Shown here piece after piece: positions 16,094-31,964 of a stretch of DNA of 64,000 nucleotides. The DNA lies in contig NW_025963562.1 of the NCBI RefSeq assembly GCF_910591885.1, positions 1,302,001-1,366,000 on the forward strand, given 5' to 3'. This stretch comes from Bombus terrestris. Its lineage: Eukaryota; Arthropoda; Insecta; Hymenoptera; Apidae. A program made the translations under genes and the position numbers. Under the pieces are notes generated by a model. That model ran no database searches, was not told where the DNA came from, and worked only from the letters and a program-made list of their open reading frames with translations. Every line of letters starts with the position of its first letter. The stretch's first letter is position 1.

Positions 16094-17710
16094 GTATAAA
16101 ACATCGTACGTCATATAGTGATGCGATATAGCGTTATACGTAATAACGTAATAGTATATAACGTTTTACGTCATAACGTAATAGTATATAACGTTGTACG
16201 TCATATAGTGGTGCAATATAACGTTATAGGTCCTATAGTGATGGAATATAACGTTATACATTATAACGTAATAGTATATAACGTTATACGTTATAACGTA
16301 ATAGTATATAACGTTACACGTCATATAGTGATGCGATATAACGTTATAGGCAATATATAACGTTAAGCAATATATCGTCATATAGTGATGCAATATAATG
16401 TTATACCTCATATTGTGATGCGATATAATTTTATATGTTATAACATAATTGTATTCAACGCGATACGTCATTACGTAATAGTATATAACGTTATACGTCA
16501 TATAGTGATGCAATATATCGTTATACGACCGAAAGAGAGGCAATAAAACGTTATACGTCATATAGTGATGCGATATAACGTTATACGTCATAACGTAATA
16601 GTATATAACGCTATACGTAATAACGTAATAGTATATAACGCTATACATTATATAGTAGTGCACTATAACGTTATAGGTCCTACAGTGATGGAATATAACG
16701 TTATACGTCATATAGTGGTGCAATATAACGTTAAACGTTATAACGTAATAGTATAAAACATCGTACGTCATATAGTGATGCGATATAACGTTAAACGTAA
16801 TAACGTAATGGTATATAACGCTTTACGTCATATAGTAGTGCACTATAACGTTATAGGTCCTACAGTGATGGAATATAACGTTATACATTATAACGTAATA
16901 GTATATAACGTTATACGCCATATAGTGATGCAATATATCGTTATACGTCCTATAGTTATGCAATACAACGTTATACCTTGTAACCTAATAGTATATGACG
17001 TTATTCCTTATAATGTAATAGTATATAACGTTATACGTCATATAGTGATGGAATATATCGCTATACGTCATATAGTGATGCGATATAACGTTATAGGTCC
17101 TATAGTGATGGAATATAACGTTATAGGTCGTATAGAGATGGAATACAACGTTATAGTATATAACGTAATAGTATATAACGTTATAACTTATAACGTAATA
17201 GTATATAACGTTATAGGTCATATAGTGGTGCAATATAGCGTTACAGGTCCTATAGTGATGGAATATAACGTTATACATTATAACGTACTAGTTTATAACT
17301 TTATACGCCATATAGTGTTGCAATATATCGTTATAGGTCCAATAGAGATGCAATATAACGATATACGCCATATAGTGATGGAATATAACGTTATACACTA
17401 TAACGTAATAGTTTATAACTTTATACGCCATATAGTGATGCAATATATCTTTATACGTCATATAGAGATGCACTAGAACGATATACGCCATATAGTGATG
17501 GAATATAACGTTATTCATTATAACGTAATAGTTTATAAGTTTATACGCCATATAGTGATGCAATATAATGTTATACTTCATATTGTGATGCGATATAATT
17601 TTATAGGTTATAACGTAATAGTATGTAACGTTATACGTAATAACGTAATAGTATATAACGTTATACGTCATATAGAGATGCAATGTAACGTTAAACGTTA
17701 TAACGTAATT
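16094..17710. repeat. B1a module with 27-bp monomer and tetramer array
   Basis: From J at 16,094 through J at 16,751 this matches 25,382 onward at an offset of 9,288 bp and 37,276 onward at 21,182 bp. It holds the aberrant 27-bp monomer at 16,349, a K box at 16,528, a private-looking GTCGTATAGAGATGG monomer near 17,127 and a 120-bp tetramer array from 17,251. The third tetramer copy is cut at ~17,560 and fused to an 810-module end (ATGTTATACTTCATATTG), unlike the intact array at 26,539-26,898. B1a therefore carries a local rearrangement here, with an extra J at 17,711. Confidence 0.78.
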
Positions 17711-20700
17711 GTATAAAACATCGTACGTCATATAGTGATGCGATATAACGTTATATGTAATGACGTAATGGTATATAACGCTATACGTCATATAGTGGTG
17801 CACTATAACGTTATAGGTCCTACAGTGATGGAATATAACGTTATACATTATAACGTAATAGTATATAACGTTATACGCCATATAGTGATGCAATATGTCG
17901 TTATACGTCCTATATTTATGCAATACAACGTTATACCTTGTAACCTTATAGTATATGACGTTATACCTTATAATGTAATAGTATATAACGTTATACGTCA
18001 TATAGTGATGCAATATATCGTTATGCGTCATATAGTGATGCGATATAACGTTATCGGTCCTATAGTGATGGAATATAACGTTATAGTATAAAAGGTAATA
18101 ATACATAACGTTATACGTCATAACGTAATAGTATATAACGTTATCCGTCAAAACGTAATAGTATATAACGTTATACGTCATATAGAGGTGCAATGTAACG
18201 TTAAACGTTATAACGTAATAGTATAAAACATCGTACGTCATGTAGTGATGAGATATAACGTTATACGTAATAACGTAATAGTATATAACGTTATACGTCA
18301 TATAGTGGTGCACTATAACGTTATAGGTCCTACAGTGATGGAATATAACGTTGTACATTATAACGTAATAGTATATAACGCTATACGTCATATAGAGATG
18401 CAATATAACGATATACGCCCTATAGTGATGGAATATAACGTTATACATTATAACGTAATAGTGTATAAGTTTATACGCCATATAGTGATGCAATATAACG
18501 TTATACGTCCTATAGTGATGCAATACAACGTTATACGTCATAACATAATAGTATATAACGTTATGCGTCATAGAGTGATGCAATATATCGTTATACGTCA
18601 TATAGTGATGCGATATAACGTTATACCATATAACCTAATAGTATGTAACGACATAACCTAATAGAATATAACGTTATAGGTCATAACGTAATAGTATATA
18701 ACGTTATACGTCATATAGTGATGCAATATATCGTTATACGTCCTATAGATATGCAATACAACGTTATACCTTATAACCTTACAGTATATGACGTTATACA
18801 TTATAACGTAGCAGTATATAACGTTATACGTCATAACGTAATAGTATATAACGTTATACGTTATAACGTAATAGTATATAACGTTATCCGTTATAACGTA
18901 ATAGTATATAACGTTATACGTCATATAGTGATGCAATATATCGTTATACGTCATATAGTGATGCAATATAACGTTATACCTCATATTGTGATGCGATATA
19001 CATTTATACGTTATAACATAATTGTATATAACGTGATACGTCATAACGTAATAGTATATAACGTTATACGTCATATAGTGATGCAATATATCGTTATACG
19101 ACCGAAAGAGAGGCAATAAAACGTTATACGTCATATAGTGATTCGATATAACGTTATACCATATAACCTAATAGTATATAAAGTTATACGACATAACGTA
19201 ATAGAATATAACGATATACGTAATAACGTAATAGTATATAACGTTATAGGTCATATGGTGGTGCAATATAACGTTAAACGTTATAACGTAATAGTATAAA
19301 ACATCGTACGTCATATAGTGATGCGATATAGCGTTATACGTAATAACGTAATAGTATATAACGTTATACGTCATATAGTGGTTGCAATATAACGTTATAG
19401 GTCCTATAGTGATGGAATATAACGTTATACATTATAACGTACTAGTATATAACGTTATGCATCATATAGTAATGCAACATAACGCTAAACGTTATAACGT
19501 AATAGTATAAAACATCGTACGTCATATAGTGATGCGATATAGCGTTATACGTAATAACGTAATAGTATATAACGTTTTACGTCATAACGTAATAGTATAT
19601 AACGTTGTACGTCATATAGTGATACAATATATCGTTATACGACCGAAAGAGAGGCAATAAAACGTTATACGTCATATAGTGATGCGATATAACGTTATAC
19701 GTCATAACGTAATAGTATCTAACGCTATACGTAATAACGTAATAGTATATAACGCTATACGTCATATAGTGGTGCACTATAACGTTATAGGTCCTACAGT
19801 GATGGAATATAACGTTATACGTCATATAGTGGTGCAATATAACGTTAAACGTTATAACGTAATAGTATAAAACATCGTACGTCATATAGTGATGCGATAT
19901 AACGTTAAACGTAATAACGTAATGGTATATAACGCTATACGTCATATAGTGGTGCACTATAACGTTATAGGTCCTACAGTGATGGAATATAACGTTATAC
20001 ATTATAACGTAATAGTATATAACTTTATACGCCATATAGTGATGCAATATATCGTTATACGTCATATAGTGATGCGATATAACGTTATAGGTCCTATAGT
20101 GATGGAATATAACGTTATAGTATATAACGCAATAGTACATAACGTTATACGTCATAACGTAATAGTATATAACGTTATACGTCATATAGTGGTGCAATAT
20201 CACGTTAAAGGCCTTATAGTGATGGAATATAACGTTATACATTATAACGTAATAGTATATAACGTATACGTCATAACGTAATAGTATATAACGTTATACG
20301 TCATAACGTAATAGTATATAACGTTATACGTCATACAGTGGTGCAATATAACGTTATAGGTCTTATAGTGATGGCATATAACGTTATACATTATAACGTA
20401 ATAGTATATAACGTTTTACGTCGTAACGTAATAGTATATAACGTTATACGTCATAACGTAATAGTATATAACGTTATAGGTCATATAGTGGTGCAATATA
20501 ACGTTATAGGTCTCACAGTGATGGAATATAACGTTATACATTATAACGTAATAGTATATAACGTTATACGTCATAACGTAATAGTATATAACGTTATACG
20601 TTATAACGTAATAGTATATAACGTTATACGTCATATAGTGATGCAATATATCGTTATACGACCGAAAGAGAGGCAATAAAACGTTATACGTCATATAGTG

Positions 20701-21630
20701 ATGCGATATAACGTTATACGTAATAACGTAATAGTATATGACCTTATACGCAATATTGTGATGCAATATATCGTTATACGGCCTATAGTTATGCAATACA
20801 ACGTTATAGCTTATAACCTTACAGTACATGACGTTATACCTTATAACGTAATAGTATACGTTATACGTCACAACGTAATTGTATATAACGTTATACGTTA
20901 TAACGTAATAGTATATAACGTTATACGTCATATAGTGGTGCAATATATCGTTATACGTCATATAATGATTCGATATAATGTTATACAATATAACCTAATA
21001 GTATGTAACGTTATACGACATAACGTAATAGAATATAACGTTATAGGTTATAACGTAATAGTATATAACGTTATACCTCATATTGTGATGCGATATAACT
21101 TTATACGTTATAACATAATTGTATACAACGTGATACGTCATAACGTAATAGTATATAACGTTATACGTCATATAGTGATGCAATATATCGCTATACGACA
21201 GAAAGAGAGGCAATAAAACGTTATACGTCATATAGTGATGCGATATAACGTTATACGTAATAACGTAATAGTGTATAACGTTATACGCCATATTGTGATG
21301 CAATATATCGTTATTAGTCCTATAGATATGCAATACAACGTTATACCTTATAACCTAACAGTATATGACGTTATACCTTATAACGTAATAGTATATAACG
21401 TTATACGTCATAACGTAATAGTATATAACGTTATACGCCACATAGTGATGCAATATATCGTTATACGTCATATAGTGATGCAATATAATGTTATACTTCA
21501 TATTGTGATGCGATATAATTTTATACATTATAACGTAATAGTATGTAACGTTATACGTAATAACGTAATAGTATATAACGTTATACGTCATATAGAGATG
21601 CAATGTAACGTTAAACGTTATAACGTAATA

Positions 21631-24270
21631 GTATAAAACATCGTACGTCATATAGTGATGCGATATAACGTTATACGTAATGACGTAATGGTATATAACG
21701 CTATACGTCATTTAGTGGTGCACTATAACGTTATAGGTCCTACAGTGATGGAATATAACGTTATACATTATAACGTAATAGTATATAACGTTATACGCCA
21801 TATAGTGATGCAATATGTCGTTATACGTCCTATAGTTATGCAATACAACGTTATACCTTGTAACCTTATAGTATATGACGTTATACCTTATAATGTAATA
21901 GTATATAACGTTATACGTCATATAGTGATGCAATATATCGTTATGCGTCATATAGTGATGCGATATAACGTTATAGGTCCAATAGTGATGGAATATAACG
22001 TTATAGTATAAAAGGTAATAATACATAACGTTATACGTCATAACGTAATAGTATATAACGTTATACGTCATGTAGTGGTGCAATATACCGTTATAGGCCT
22101 TATAGTGATGGAATATAACGTTATACATTATAACGTAATAGTATATAACGCTATACGTCATAACGTAATAGTACATAACGTTATACGTCATAACGTAATC
22201 GTATATAACGTTATACGTCATGTAGTGGTGCAATATAACGTTATAGGCCTTATAGTGATGGAATATAACGTTATACGTCATAACGTAATAGTACATAACG
22301 TTATACGTCATAACGTAATAGTATATAACGTTATACGTCATGTAGTGGTGCAATATAACGTTATAGGCCTTATAGTGATGGATTATAACGTTATACATTA
22401 TAACGTAATAGTATATAACGTTATACGTCATAACGTAATAGTATATAACGTTATACGTCACATAGTGATGCAATATATCGTTATACGTCATATAGTGATG
22501 CAATATAATGTTATACTTCATATTGTGATGCGATATAATTTTATACGTTATAACGTAATAGTATGTAACGTTATACGTAATAACGTAATAGTATATAACG
22601 TTATACGTCATATAGAGATGCAATGTAACGTTAAACGTTATAACGTAATAGTATAAAACATCGTACGTCATATAGTGATGCGATATAACGTTATATGTAA
22701 TGCCGTAATGGTATATAACGCTATACGTCATATAGTGGTGCACTATAACGTTATAGGTCCTACAGTGATGGAATATAACGTTATACATTATAACGTAATA
22801 GTATATAACGTTATACGCCATATAGTGATGCAATATGTCGTCATACGTCCTATAGTTATGCAATACAACGTTATACCTTGTAACCTTATAGTATATGACG
22901 TTATACCTTATAATGTAATAGTATATAACGTTATACGTCATATAATGATGCAATATATCGTTATGCGTCATATAGTGATGCGATATAACGTTATAGGTCC
23001 TATAGTGATGGAATATAACGTTATAGTATAAAAGGTAATAATACATAACGTTATACGTCATAACGTAATAGTATATAACGTTATACGTCATGTAGTGGTG
23101 CAATATAACGTTATAGGCCTTATAGTGATGGAATATAACGTTATACATTATAACGTAATAGTATATAACGCTATACGTCATAACGTAATAGTACATAACA
23201 TTATACGTCATAACGTAATAGTATATAACGTTATACGTCATAACGTAATAGTATATAACGTTATACGTCACATAGTGATGCAATATATCGTTATACGTCA
23301 TATAGTGATGCAATATAATGTTATACTTCATATTGTGATGCGATATAATTTTATACGTTATAACGTAATAGTATGTAACGTTATACGTAATAACGTAATA
23401 GTATATAACGTTATACGTCATATAGAGATGCAATGTAACGTTAAACGTTATAACGTAATAGTATAAAACATCGTACGTCATATAGTGATGCGATATAACG
23501 TTATATGTAATGACGTAATGGTATATAACGCTATACGTCATATAGTGGTGCACTATAACGTTATAGGTCCTACAGTGATGGAATATAACGTTATACATTA
23601 TAACGTAATAGTATATAACGTTATACGCCATATAGTGATGCAATATGTCGTTATACGTCCTATAGTTATGCAATACAACGTTATACCTTGTAACCTTATA
23701 GTATATGACGTTATACCTTATAATGTAATAGTATATAACGTTATACGTCATATAGTGATGCAATATATCGTTATGCGTCATATAGTGATGCGATATAACG
23801 TTATAGGTCCAATAGTGATGGAATATAACGTTATAGTATAAAAGGTAATAATACATAACGTTATACGTCATAACGTAATAGTATATAACGTTATACGTCA
23901 TGTAGTGGTGCAATATACCGTTATAGGCCTTATAGTGATGGAATATAACGTTATACATTATAACGTAATAGTATATAACGCTATACGTCATAACGTAATA
24001 GTACATAACATTATACGTCATAACGTAATCGTATATAACGTTATACGTCATGTAGTGGTGCAATATAACGTTATAGGCCTTATAGTGATGGAATATAACG
24101 TTATACGTCATAACGTAATAGTACATAACGTTATACGTCATAACGTAATAGTATATAACGTTATACGTCATGTAGTGGTGCAATATAACGTTATAGGCCT
24201 TATAGTGATGGAATATAACGTTATACATTATAACGTAATAGTATATAACGTTATACGTCATAACGTAATA
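21631..24270. repeat. 1,020/810-bp tandem J-R modules, B1b
   Basis: J boxes at 21,631, 22,651 and 23,461 start three tandem modules with spacings of 1,020 and 810 bp. R lies at exactly J+375 in each (22,006, 23,026, 23,836). The 210-bp size difference comes from a run of CATGTAGTGGTGCAA monomers. The whole block recurs at 42,813, 43,833 and 44,643 with R at 43,188, 44,208 and 45,018, including a shared GCCGTAATGG variant after the second J. Confidence 0.86.
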
Positions 24271-25381
24271 GTACATAACGTTATACGTCATAACGTAATA
24301 GTGTATAACGATATACGTCATATAGTGGTGCACTATAACGTTATAGGTCCTACAGTGATGGAATATAACGTTATACATTATAACGTAATAGTATATAACG
24401 TTATACGCCATATAGTGATGCAATATGTCGTTATACGTCCTATAGTTATGCAATACAACGTTATACCTTGTAACCTTATAGTATATGACGTTATACCTTA
24501 TAATGTAATAGTATATAACCTTATACGTCATATAGTGATGCAATATATCGTTATGCGTCATATAGTGATGTGATATAACGTTATAGGTCCAATAGTGATG
24601 GAATATAACGTTATAGTATAAAAGGTAATAATACATAACGTTATACGTCATAACGTAATAGTATATAACGTTATACGTCATGTAGTGGTGCAATATACCG
24701 TTATAGGCCTTATAGTGATGGAATATAACGTTATACATTATAACGTAATATTATATAACGCTATACGTCATAACGTAATAGTACATAACGTTATACGTCA
24801 TAACGTAATCGTATATAACGTTATACGTCATGTAGTGGTGCAATATAACGTTATAGTCCTTATAGTGATGGAATATAACGTTATACGTCATAACGTAATA
24901 GTACATAACGTTATACGTCATAACGTAATAGTATATAACGTTATACGTCATGTAGTGGTGCAATATAACGCTATAGGCCTTATAGTGATGGAATATAACG
25001 TTATACATTATAACGTAATAGTATATAACGTTATACGTCATAACGTAATAGTACATAACGTTATACGTCATAACGTAATAGTAAATAACGTTATACGTCA
25101 TATAGTGGTGCAATATAACGTTTTAGGTCTCATAGTGATGGAATATAACGTTATACATTATAACGTAATAGTATATAACGATATACGTCATATCGTAATA
25201 GTATATAACGTTATACGTAATAACGTAATAGTATGTAACGTTATACGTCATATAGTGGTTGCAATATAACGTTATAGGTCCTATAGTGATAGAATATAAC
25301 GTTATACATTATAACGTAATAGTATATAACGTTATGCATCATATAGTAATGCAACATAACGCTAAACGTTATAACGTAACA

Positions 25382-27058
25382 GTATAAAACATCGTACGTC
25401 ATATAGTGATGCGATATAGCGTTATACGTAATAACGTAATAGTATATAACGTTTTACGTCATAACGTAATAGTATATAACGTTGTACGTCATATAGTGGT
25501 GCAATATAACGTTATAGGTCCTATAGTGATGGAATATAACGTTATACATTATAACGTAATAGTATATAACGTTATACGTTATAACGTAATAGCATATAAC
25601 GTTACACGTCATATAGTGATGCGATATAACGTTATAGGCAATATATAACGTTAAGCAATATATCGTCATATTGTGATGCAATATAATGTTATGCCTCATA
25701 TTGTGATGCGATATAATTTTATATGTTATAACATAATTGTATTCAACGCGATACGTCATAACGTAATAGTATATAACGTTATACGTCATATAGTGATGCA
25801 ATATATGGTTATACGACCGAAAGAGAGGCAATAAAACGTTATACGTCATATAGTGATGCGATATAACGTTATACGTCATAACGTAATAGCATATAACGTT
25901 ATACGTAATAACGTAATAGTATATAACGCTATACATCATATAGTGGTGCACTATAACGTTATAGGTCCTACAGTGATGGAATATAACGTTATACGTCATA
26001 TAGTGGTGCAATATAACGTTAAACGTTATAACGTAATAGTATAAAACATCGTACGTCATATAGTGATGCGACATAACGTTAAACGTAATAACGTAATGGT
26101 ATATAACGCTTTACGTCATATAGTAGTGCACTATAACGTTATAGGTCCTACAGTGATGGAATATAACGTTATACATTATAACGTAATAGTATATAACGTT
26201 ATACGCCATATAGTGATGCAATATATCGTTATACGTCCTATAGTTATTCAATACAACGTTATACCTTGTAACCTAATAGCATATGACGTTATTCCTTATA
26301 ATGTAATAGTATATAACGTTATACGTCATATAGTGATGGAATATATCGTTATACGTCATATAGTGATGCGATATAACGTTATAGGTCCTATAGTGATGGA
26401 ATATAACGTTATAGGTCGTATAGAGATGGAATACAACGTTATAGTATATAACGTAATAGTATATAACGTTATAACTTATAACGTAATAGTATATAACGTT
26501 ATAGGTCATATAGTGGTGCAATATAGCGTTACAGGACCTATAGTGATGGAATATAACGTTATACATTATAACGTACTAGTTTATAACTTTATACGCCATA
26601 TAGTGTTGCAATATATCGTTATAGGTCCAATAGAGATGCAATATAACGATATACGCCATATAGTGATGGAATATAACGTTATACACTATAACGTAATAGT
26701 TTATAACTTTATACGCCATATAGTGATGCAATATATCTTTATACGTCATATAGAGATGCACTAGAACGATATACGCCATATAGTGATGGAATATAACGTT
26801 ATTCATTATAACGTAATAGTTTATAAGTTTATACGCCATATAGTGATGCAATATATCGTTATACGTCCTATAGTGATGCAATATATCGTTATACGTCCTA
26901 CAGTTATGCAATACAACGTTATTCCTTATAACCTAACAGTATATGACGTTATACCTTATAACGTAATAGTATATAACGTTATCCGTCAAAACGTAATAGT
27001 ATATAACGTTATACGTCATATAGAGGTGCAATGTAACGTTAAACGTTATAACGTAATA
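25382..27058. repeat. 1,677-bp module, single copy in B1b
   Basis: The interval from J at 25,382 to J at 27,059 is 1,677 bp, which is 56 monomers minus the 3 bp missing from the 27-bp monomer at 25,637. It contains K at 25,816, J at 26,039 and the intact three-copy 120-bp tetramer array at 26,539-26,898. The homologous interval in B2b is 30 bp shorter and present twice. Confidence 0.84.
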
Positions 27059-28371
27059 GTATAAAACATCGTACGTCATGTAGTGATGAGATATAACGTT
27101 ATACGTAATAACGTAATAGTATATAACGTTATACGACATATAGTGGTGCACTATAACGTTATAGGTCCTACAGTGATGGAATATAACGTTGTACATTATA
27201 ACGTAATAGTATATAACGCTATACGTCATATAGAGACGCAATATAACGATATACGCCCAATAGTGATGGAATATAACGTTATACATTATAACGTAATAGT
27301 GTATAAGTTTATACGCCATATAGTGATGCAATATAACGTTATACGTCCTATAGTGATGCAATACAACGTTATACGTCATAACATAATAGTATATAACGTT
27401 ATACGTCATAGAGTGATGCAATATATCGTTATACGTCATATAGTGATGCGATATAACGTTATACCATATAACCTAATAGTATATAACGACATAACCTAAT
27501 AGAATATAACGTTATAGGTTATAACGTAATAGTATATAACGTTATACGTCATATAGTGATGCAATATATCGTTATACGTCCTATAGATATGCAATACAAC
27601 GTTATACCTTATAACCTAACAGTATATGACGTTATACATTATAACGTAGCAGTATATAACGTTATACGTCATAACGTAATAGTATATAACGTTATACGTT
27701 ATAACGTAATAGTATATAACGTTATACGTTATAACGAAATAGTATATAACGTTATACGTCATATAGTGATGCAATATATCGTTATACGTCATATAGTGAT
27801 GCAATATAACGTTATACCTCATATTGTGATGCGATATACCTTTATACGTTATAACATAATTGTATATAACGTGATACGTCATAACGTAATAGTATATAAC
27901 GTTATACGTCATATAGTGATGCAATATATCGTTATACGACCGAAAGAGAGGCAATAAAACGTTATACGTCATATAGTGATTCGATATAACGTTATACCAT
28001 ATAACCTAATAGTATATAAAGTTATACGACATAACGTAATAGAATATAACGATATACGTAATAACGTAATAGTATATAACGCTATACGTCATATAGTGGT
28101 GCACTATAACGTTATAGGTCCGACAGTGATGGAATATAACGTTATACAATATAACGTAATAGTATATAACGTTATACGTCATAACGTAATAGTATATAAC
28201 GTTATAGGCCTTATAGTGATGGCATATAACGTTATACATTATGACGTAATAGTATATAACGTTTTACGTCATAACGTAATAGTATATAACGTTATACGTC
28301 ATAACGTAATAGTATATAACGTTATGCATCATATAGTAATGCAATATAACGCTAAACGTTATAACGTAATA

Positions 28372-28911
28372 GTATAAAACATCGTACGTCATATAGTGTT
28401 GCGATATAACGTTATACGTAATAACGTAATAGTGTATAACGTTTTACGTCATAACGTAATAGTATATAACGTTGTACGTCATATAGTGGTGCAATATAAC
28501 GTTATAGGTCTCATAGTGATGGAATATAACGTTATACATTATAACGTAATAGTATATAACGTTATACGTCATAACGTAATAGTATATAACGTTATAGGTC
28601 ATATGGTGGTGCAATATAACGTTAAACGTTATAACGTAATAGTATAAAACATCGTACGTCATATAGTGTTGCGATATAACGTTATACGTAATAACGTAAT
28701 AGTATATAACGTTTTACGTCATAACGTAATAGTATATAACGTTGTACGTCATATAGTGGTGCAATATAACGTTATAGGTCTCATAGTGATGGAATATAAC
28801 GTTATACATTATAACGTAATAGTATATAACGTTATACGTCATAACGTAATAGTATATAACGTTATAGGTCATATGGTGGTGCAATATAACGTTAAACGTT
28901 ATAACGTAATA
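28372..28911. repeat. Two tandem 270-bp J modules, B1b
   Basis: J boxes at 28,372, 28,642 and 28,912 are spaced exactly 270 bp, nine monomers each, and the two intervening units look identical apart from GTGTATAAC versus GTATATAAC near 28,431/28,702. B1a has no such duplication at the matching place (19,294). B2b does (51,532, 51,802, 52,072), so it was formed before the copies separated. Confidence 0.88.
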
Positions 28912-30040
28912 GTATAAAACATCGTACGTCATATAGTGATGCGATATAACGTTATACGTAATAACGTAATAGTATGTAACGTTATACGTCATATAGTGGT
29001 TGCAATATAACGTTATAGGTCCTATAGTGATGGAATATAACGTTATACATTATAACGTACTAGTATATAACGTTATGCATCATATAGTAATGCAACATAA
29101 CGCTAAACGTTATAACGTAATAGTATAAAACATCGTACGTCATATAGTGATGCGATATAGCGTTATACGTAATAACGTAATAGTATATAACGTTTTACGT
29201 CATAACGTAATAGTATATAACGTTGTACGTCATATAGTGATACAATATATCGTTATACGACCGAAAGAGAGGCAATAAAACGTTATACGTCATATAGTGG
29301 TGCAATATAACGTTAAACGTTATAACGTAATAGTATAAAACATCGTACGTCATATAGTCATGCGATATAACGCTAAACGTAATAACGTAATGGTATATAA
29401 CGCTATACGTCATATAGTGGTGCACTATAACGTTATAGGTCCTACAGTGATGGAATATAACGTTATACATTATAACGTAATAGTATATAACGTTATACGC
29501 CATATAGTGATGCAATATATCGTTATACGTCATATAGTGATGCGATATAACGTTATAGGTCCTATAGTGATGGAATATAACGTTATAGTATATAACGCAA
29601 TAGTACATAACGTTATACGTCATAACGTAATAGTATATAACGTTATACGTCATATAGTGGTGCAATATCACGTTAAAGGCCTTATAGTGATGGAATATAA
29701 CGTTATACATTATAACGTAATAGTATATAACGTATACGTCATAACGTAATAGTATATAACGTTATACGTCATAACGTAATAGTATATAACGTTATACGTC
29801 ATACAGTGGTGCAATATAACGTTATAGGTCTTATAGTGATGGCATATAACGTTATACATTATAACGTAATAGTATATAACGTTTTACGTCGTAACGTAAT
29901 AGTATATAACGTTATACGTCATAACGTAATAGTATATAACGTTATAGGTCATATAGTGGTGCAATATAACGTTATAGGTCTCACACTGATGGAATATAAC
30001 GTTATACATTATAACGTAATAGTATATAACGTTATACGTC

Positions 30041-31964
30041 ATATAGTGGTGCAATATAACGTTATAGGTCCTATAGTGATGGAATATAACGTTATACATT
30101 ATAACGTAATAGTATATAACGTTATACGTCATAACGTAATAGTATATAACGTTATACCTCATATTGTGATGCGATATAACTTTATACGATATAACATAAT
30201 TGTATATAACGTGATACGTCATATAGTGGTGCAATATATCGTTATACGTCATATAGTGATGCGATATATCGTTATAGGTCCTATAGTGATGGAATATAAC
30301 GTTATAGTATAAAACGTAATAATACATAACGTTATACGTCATAACGTAATAGTATATAACGTTATAACTTATAACGTAATAGTATATAACGTTATAGGTC
30401 ATATAGTGGTGCAATATAGCGTTACAGGTCCTATAGTGATGGAATATAACGTTATACATTATAACGTACTAGTTTATAACTTTATACGCCATATTGTGTT
30501 GCAATATATCGTTATAGGTCCAATAGAGATGCAATATAACGATATACGCCATATAGTGATGGAATATAACGTTATACACTATAACGTAATAGTTTATAAC
30601 TTTATACGCCATATAGTGATGCAATATATCTTTATACGTCATATAGAGATGCACTAGAACGATATACGCCATATAGTGATGGAATATAACGTTATTCATT
30701 ATAACGTAATAGTTTATAAGTTTATACGCCATATAGTGATGCAATATATCGTTATACGTCCTATAGTGATGCAATATATCGTTATACGTCCTACAGTTAT
30801 GCAATACAACGTTATTCCTTATAACCTAACAGTATATGACGTTATACCTTATAACGTAATAGTATATAACGTTATCCGTCAAAACGTAATAGTATATAAC
30901 GTTATACGTCATATAGAGGTGCAATGTAACGTTAAACGTTATAACGTAATAGTATAAAACATCGTACGTCATGTAGTGATGAGATATAACGTTATACGTA
31001 ATAACGTAATAGTATATAACGTTATACGTCATATAGTGGTGCACTATAACGTTATAGGTCCTACAGTGATGGAATATAACGTTGTACATTATAACGTAAT
31101 AGTATATAACGCTATACGTCATATAGAGATGCAATATAACGATATACGCCCTATAGTGATGGAATATAACGTTATACATTATAACGTAATAGTGTATAAG
31201 TTTATAGGCCATATAGTGATGCAATATAACGTTATACGTCCTATAGTGATGCAATACAACGTTATACGTCATAACATAATAGTATATAACGTTATGCGTC
31301 ATAGAGTGATGCAATATATCGTTATACCTCATATAGTGATGCGATATAACGTTATACCATATAACCTAATAGTATATAACGACATAACCTAATAGAATAT
31401 AACGTTATAGGTTATAACGTAATAGTATATAACGTTATACGTCATATAGTGATGCAATATAACGTTATAGGTCTCATAGTGATGGAATATAACGTTATAC
31501 ATTATAACGTAATAGTATATAACGTTATACGTCATATAGTGGTGCAATATAACGTTATAGGTCCTATAGTGATGGAATATAACGTTATACATTATAACGT
31601 AATAGTATATAACGTTATACGTCATAACGTAATAGTATATAACGTTATACCTCATATTGTGATGCGATATAACTTTATACGATATAACATAATTGTATAT
31701 AACGTGATACGTCATATAGTGGTGCAATATATCGTTATAGGTCTCACAGTGATGGAATATAACGTTATACATTATAACGTAATAGTATATAACGTTATAC
31801 GTCATATAGTGGTGCAATATAACGTTATAGGTCCTATAGTGATGGAATATAACGTTATACATTATAACGTAATAGTATATAACGTTATACGTCATAACGT
31901 AATAGTATATAACGTTATACCTCATATTGTGATGCGATATAACTTTATACGATATAACATAATT
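30041..31964. repeat. Composite patch: 270-bp modules plus a 1.1-kb copy of 26.5-27.6 kb
   Basis: This patch has no counterpart in B2. From about 30,360 to 31,460 it duplicates about 26,467 to 27,567 at an offset of 3,893 bp, with J at 30,952 matching 27,059, the tetramer array at 30,432-30,791, and the 7-bp deletion at 31,378. Around it lie copies of a ~270-bp module with a CATATTGTGATGCGATATAA monomer followed by ATAACATAATTGTATATAAC. Two are tandem at 31,471 and 31,741 and one lies near 29,971-30,240. A pre-R form (TATAAAACGTAATAATAC) occurs at ~30,308. Confidence 0.8.

Larger units (their letters stand above)
12416..20568. repeat. HOR segment B1a (first half of 21-kb super-repeat)
   Basis: About 8.15 kb that recurs as B1b (offset 8,148 to 9,288 bp, changing at local expansions) and as B2a (offset 21,062, then 21,182 bp). 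Landmarks: K at 12,510, 13,050, 16,528, 19,101, 19,642; J at 13,483, 14,293, 16,094, 16,751, 17,711, 18,221, 19,294, 19,505, 19,865; R at 13,858, 14,668, 15,328, 18,086; the 27-bp monomer at 16,349. R and the 27-bp monomer never occur in U, and G never occurs here, so B is a distinct HOR lineage from the same monomer. The 7-bp deletion seen in U recurs at 18,647. Its intact form (AACGTTATACGACATAAC) is visible near 12,858. Confidence 0.88.
20569..30040. repeat. HOR segment B1b (second half of 21-kb super-repeat)
   Basis: This restarts the B pattern: K at 20,661 and 21,198 correspond to 12,510 and 13,050. J boxes lie at 21,631, 22,651, 23,461, 25,382, 26,039, 27,059, 28,372, 28,642, 28,912, 29,123 and 29,333; R at 22,006, 23,026, 23,836 and 24,616. 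It is longer than B1a because of an added ~1-kb J-R module, extra CATGTAG tetramers and the 270-bp duplications. Similarity to B1a ends near 30,041, where a CATATAGTGG monomer replaces CATAACG. Two shared small deletions mark B: one base at 20,261 (also 29,729 and 41,443) and three bases near 20,854 (also 42,036). Confidence 0.86.

Noticed and set aside
16349..16385. 27-bp aberrant monomer as the edge of an inserted element
   Set aside because: Its sequence is still monomer-derived (ATATAACGTTA core) and the array resumes at once. Five copies sit in the same HOR position, so it is an old deleted or rearranged monomer.
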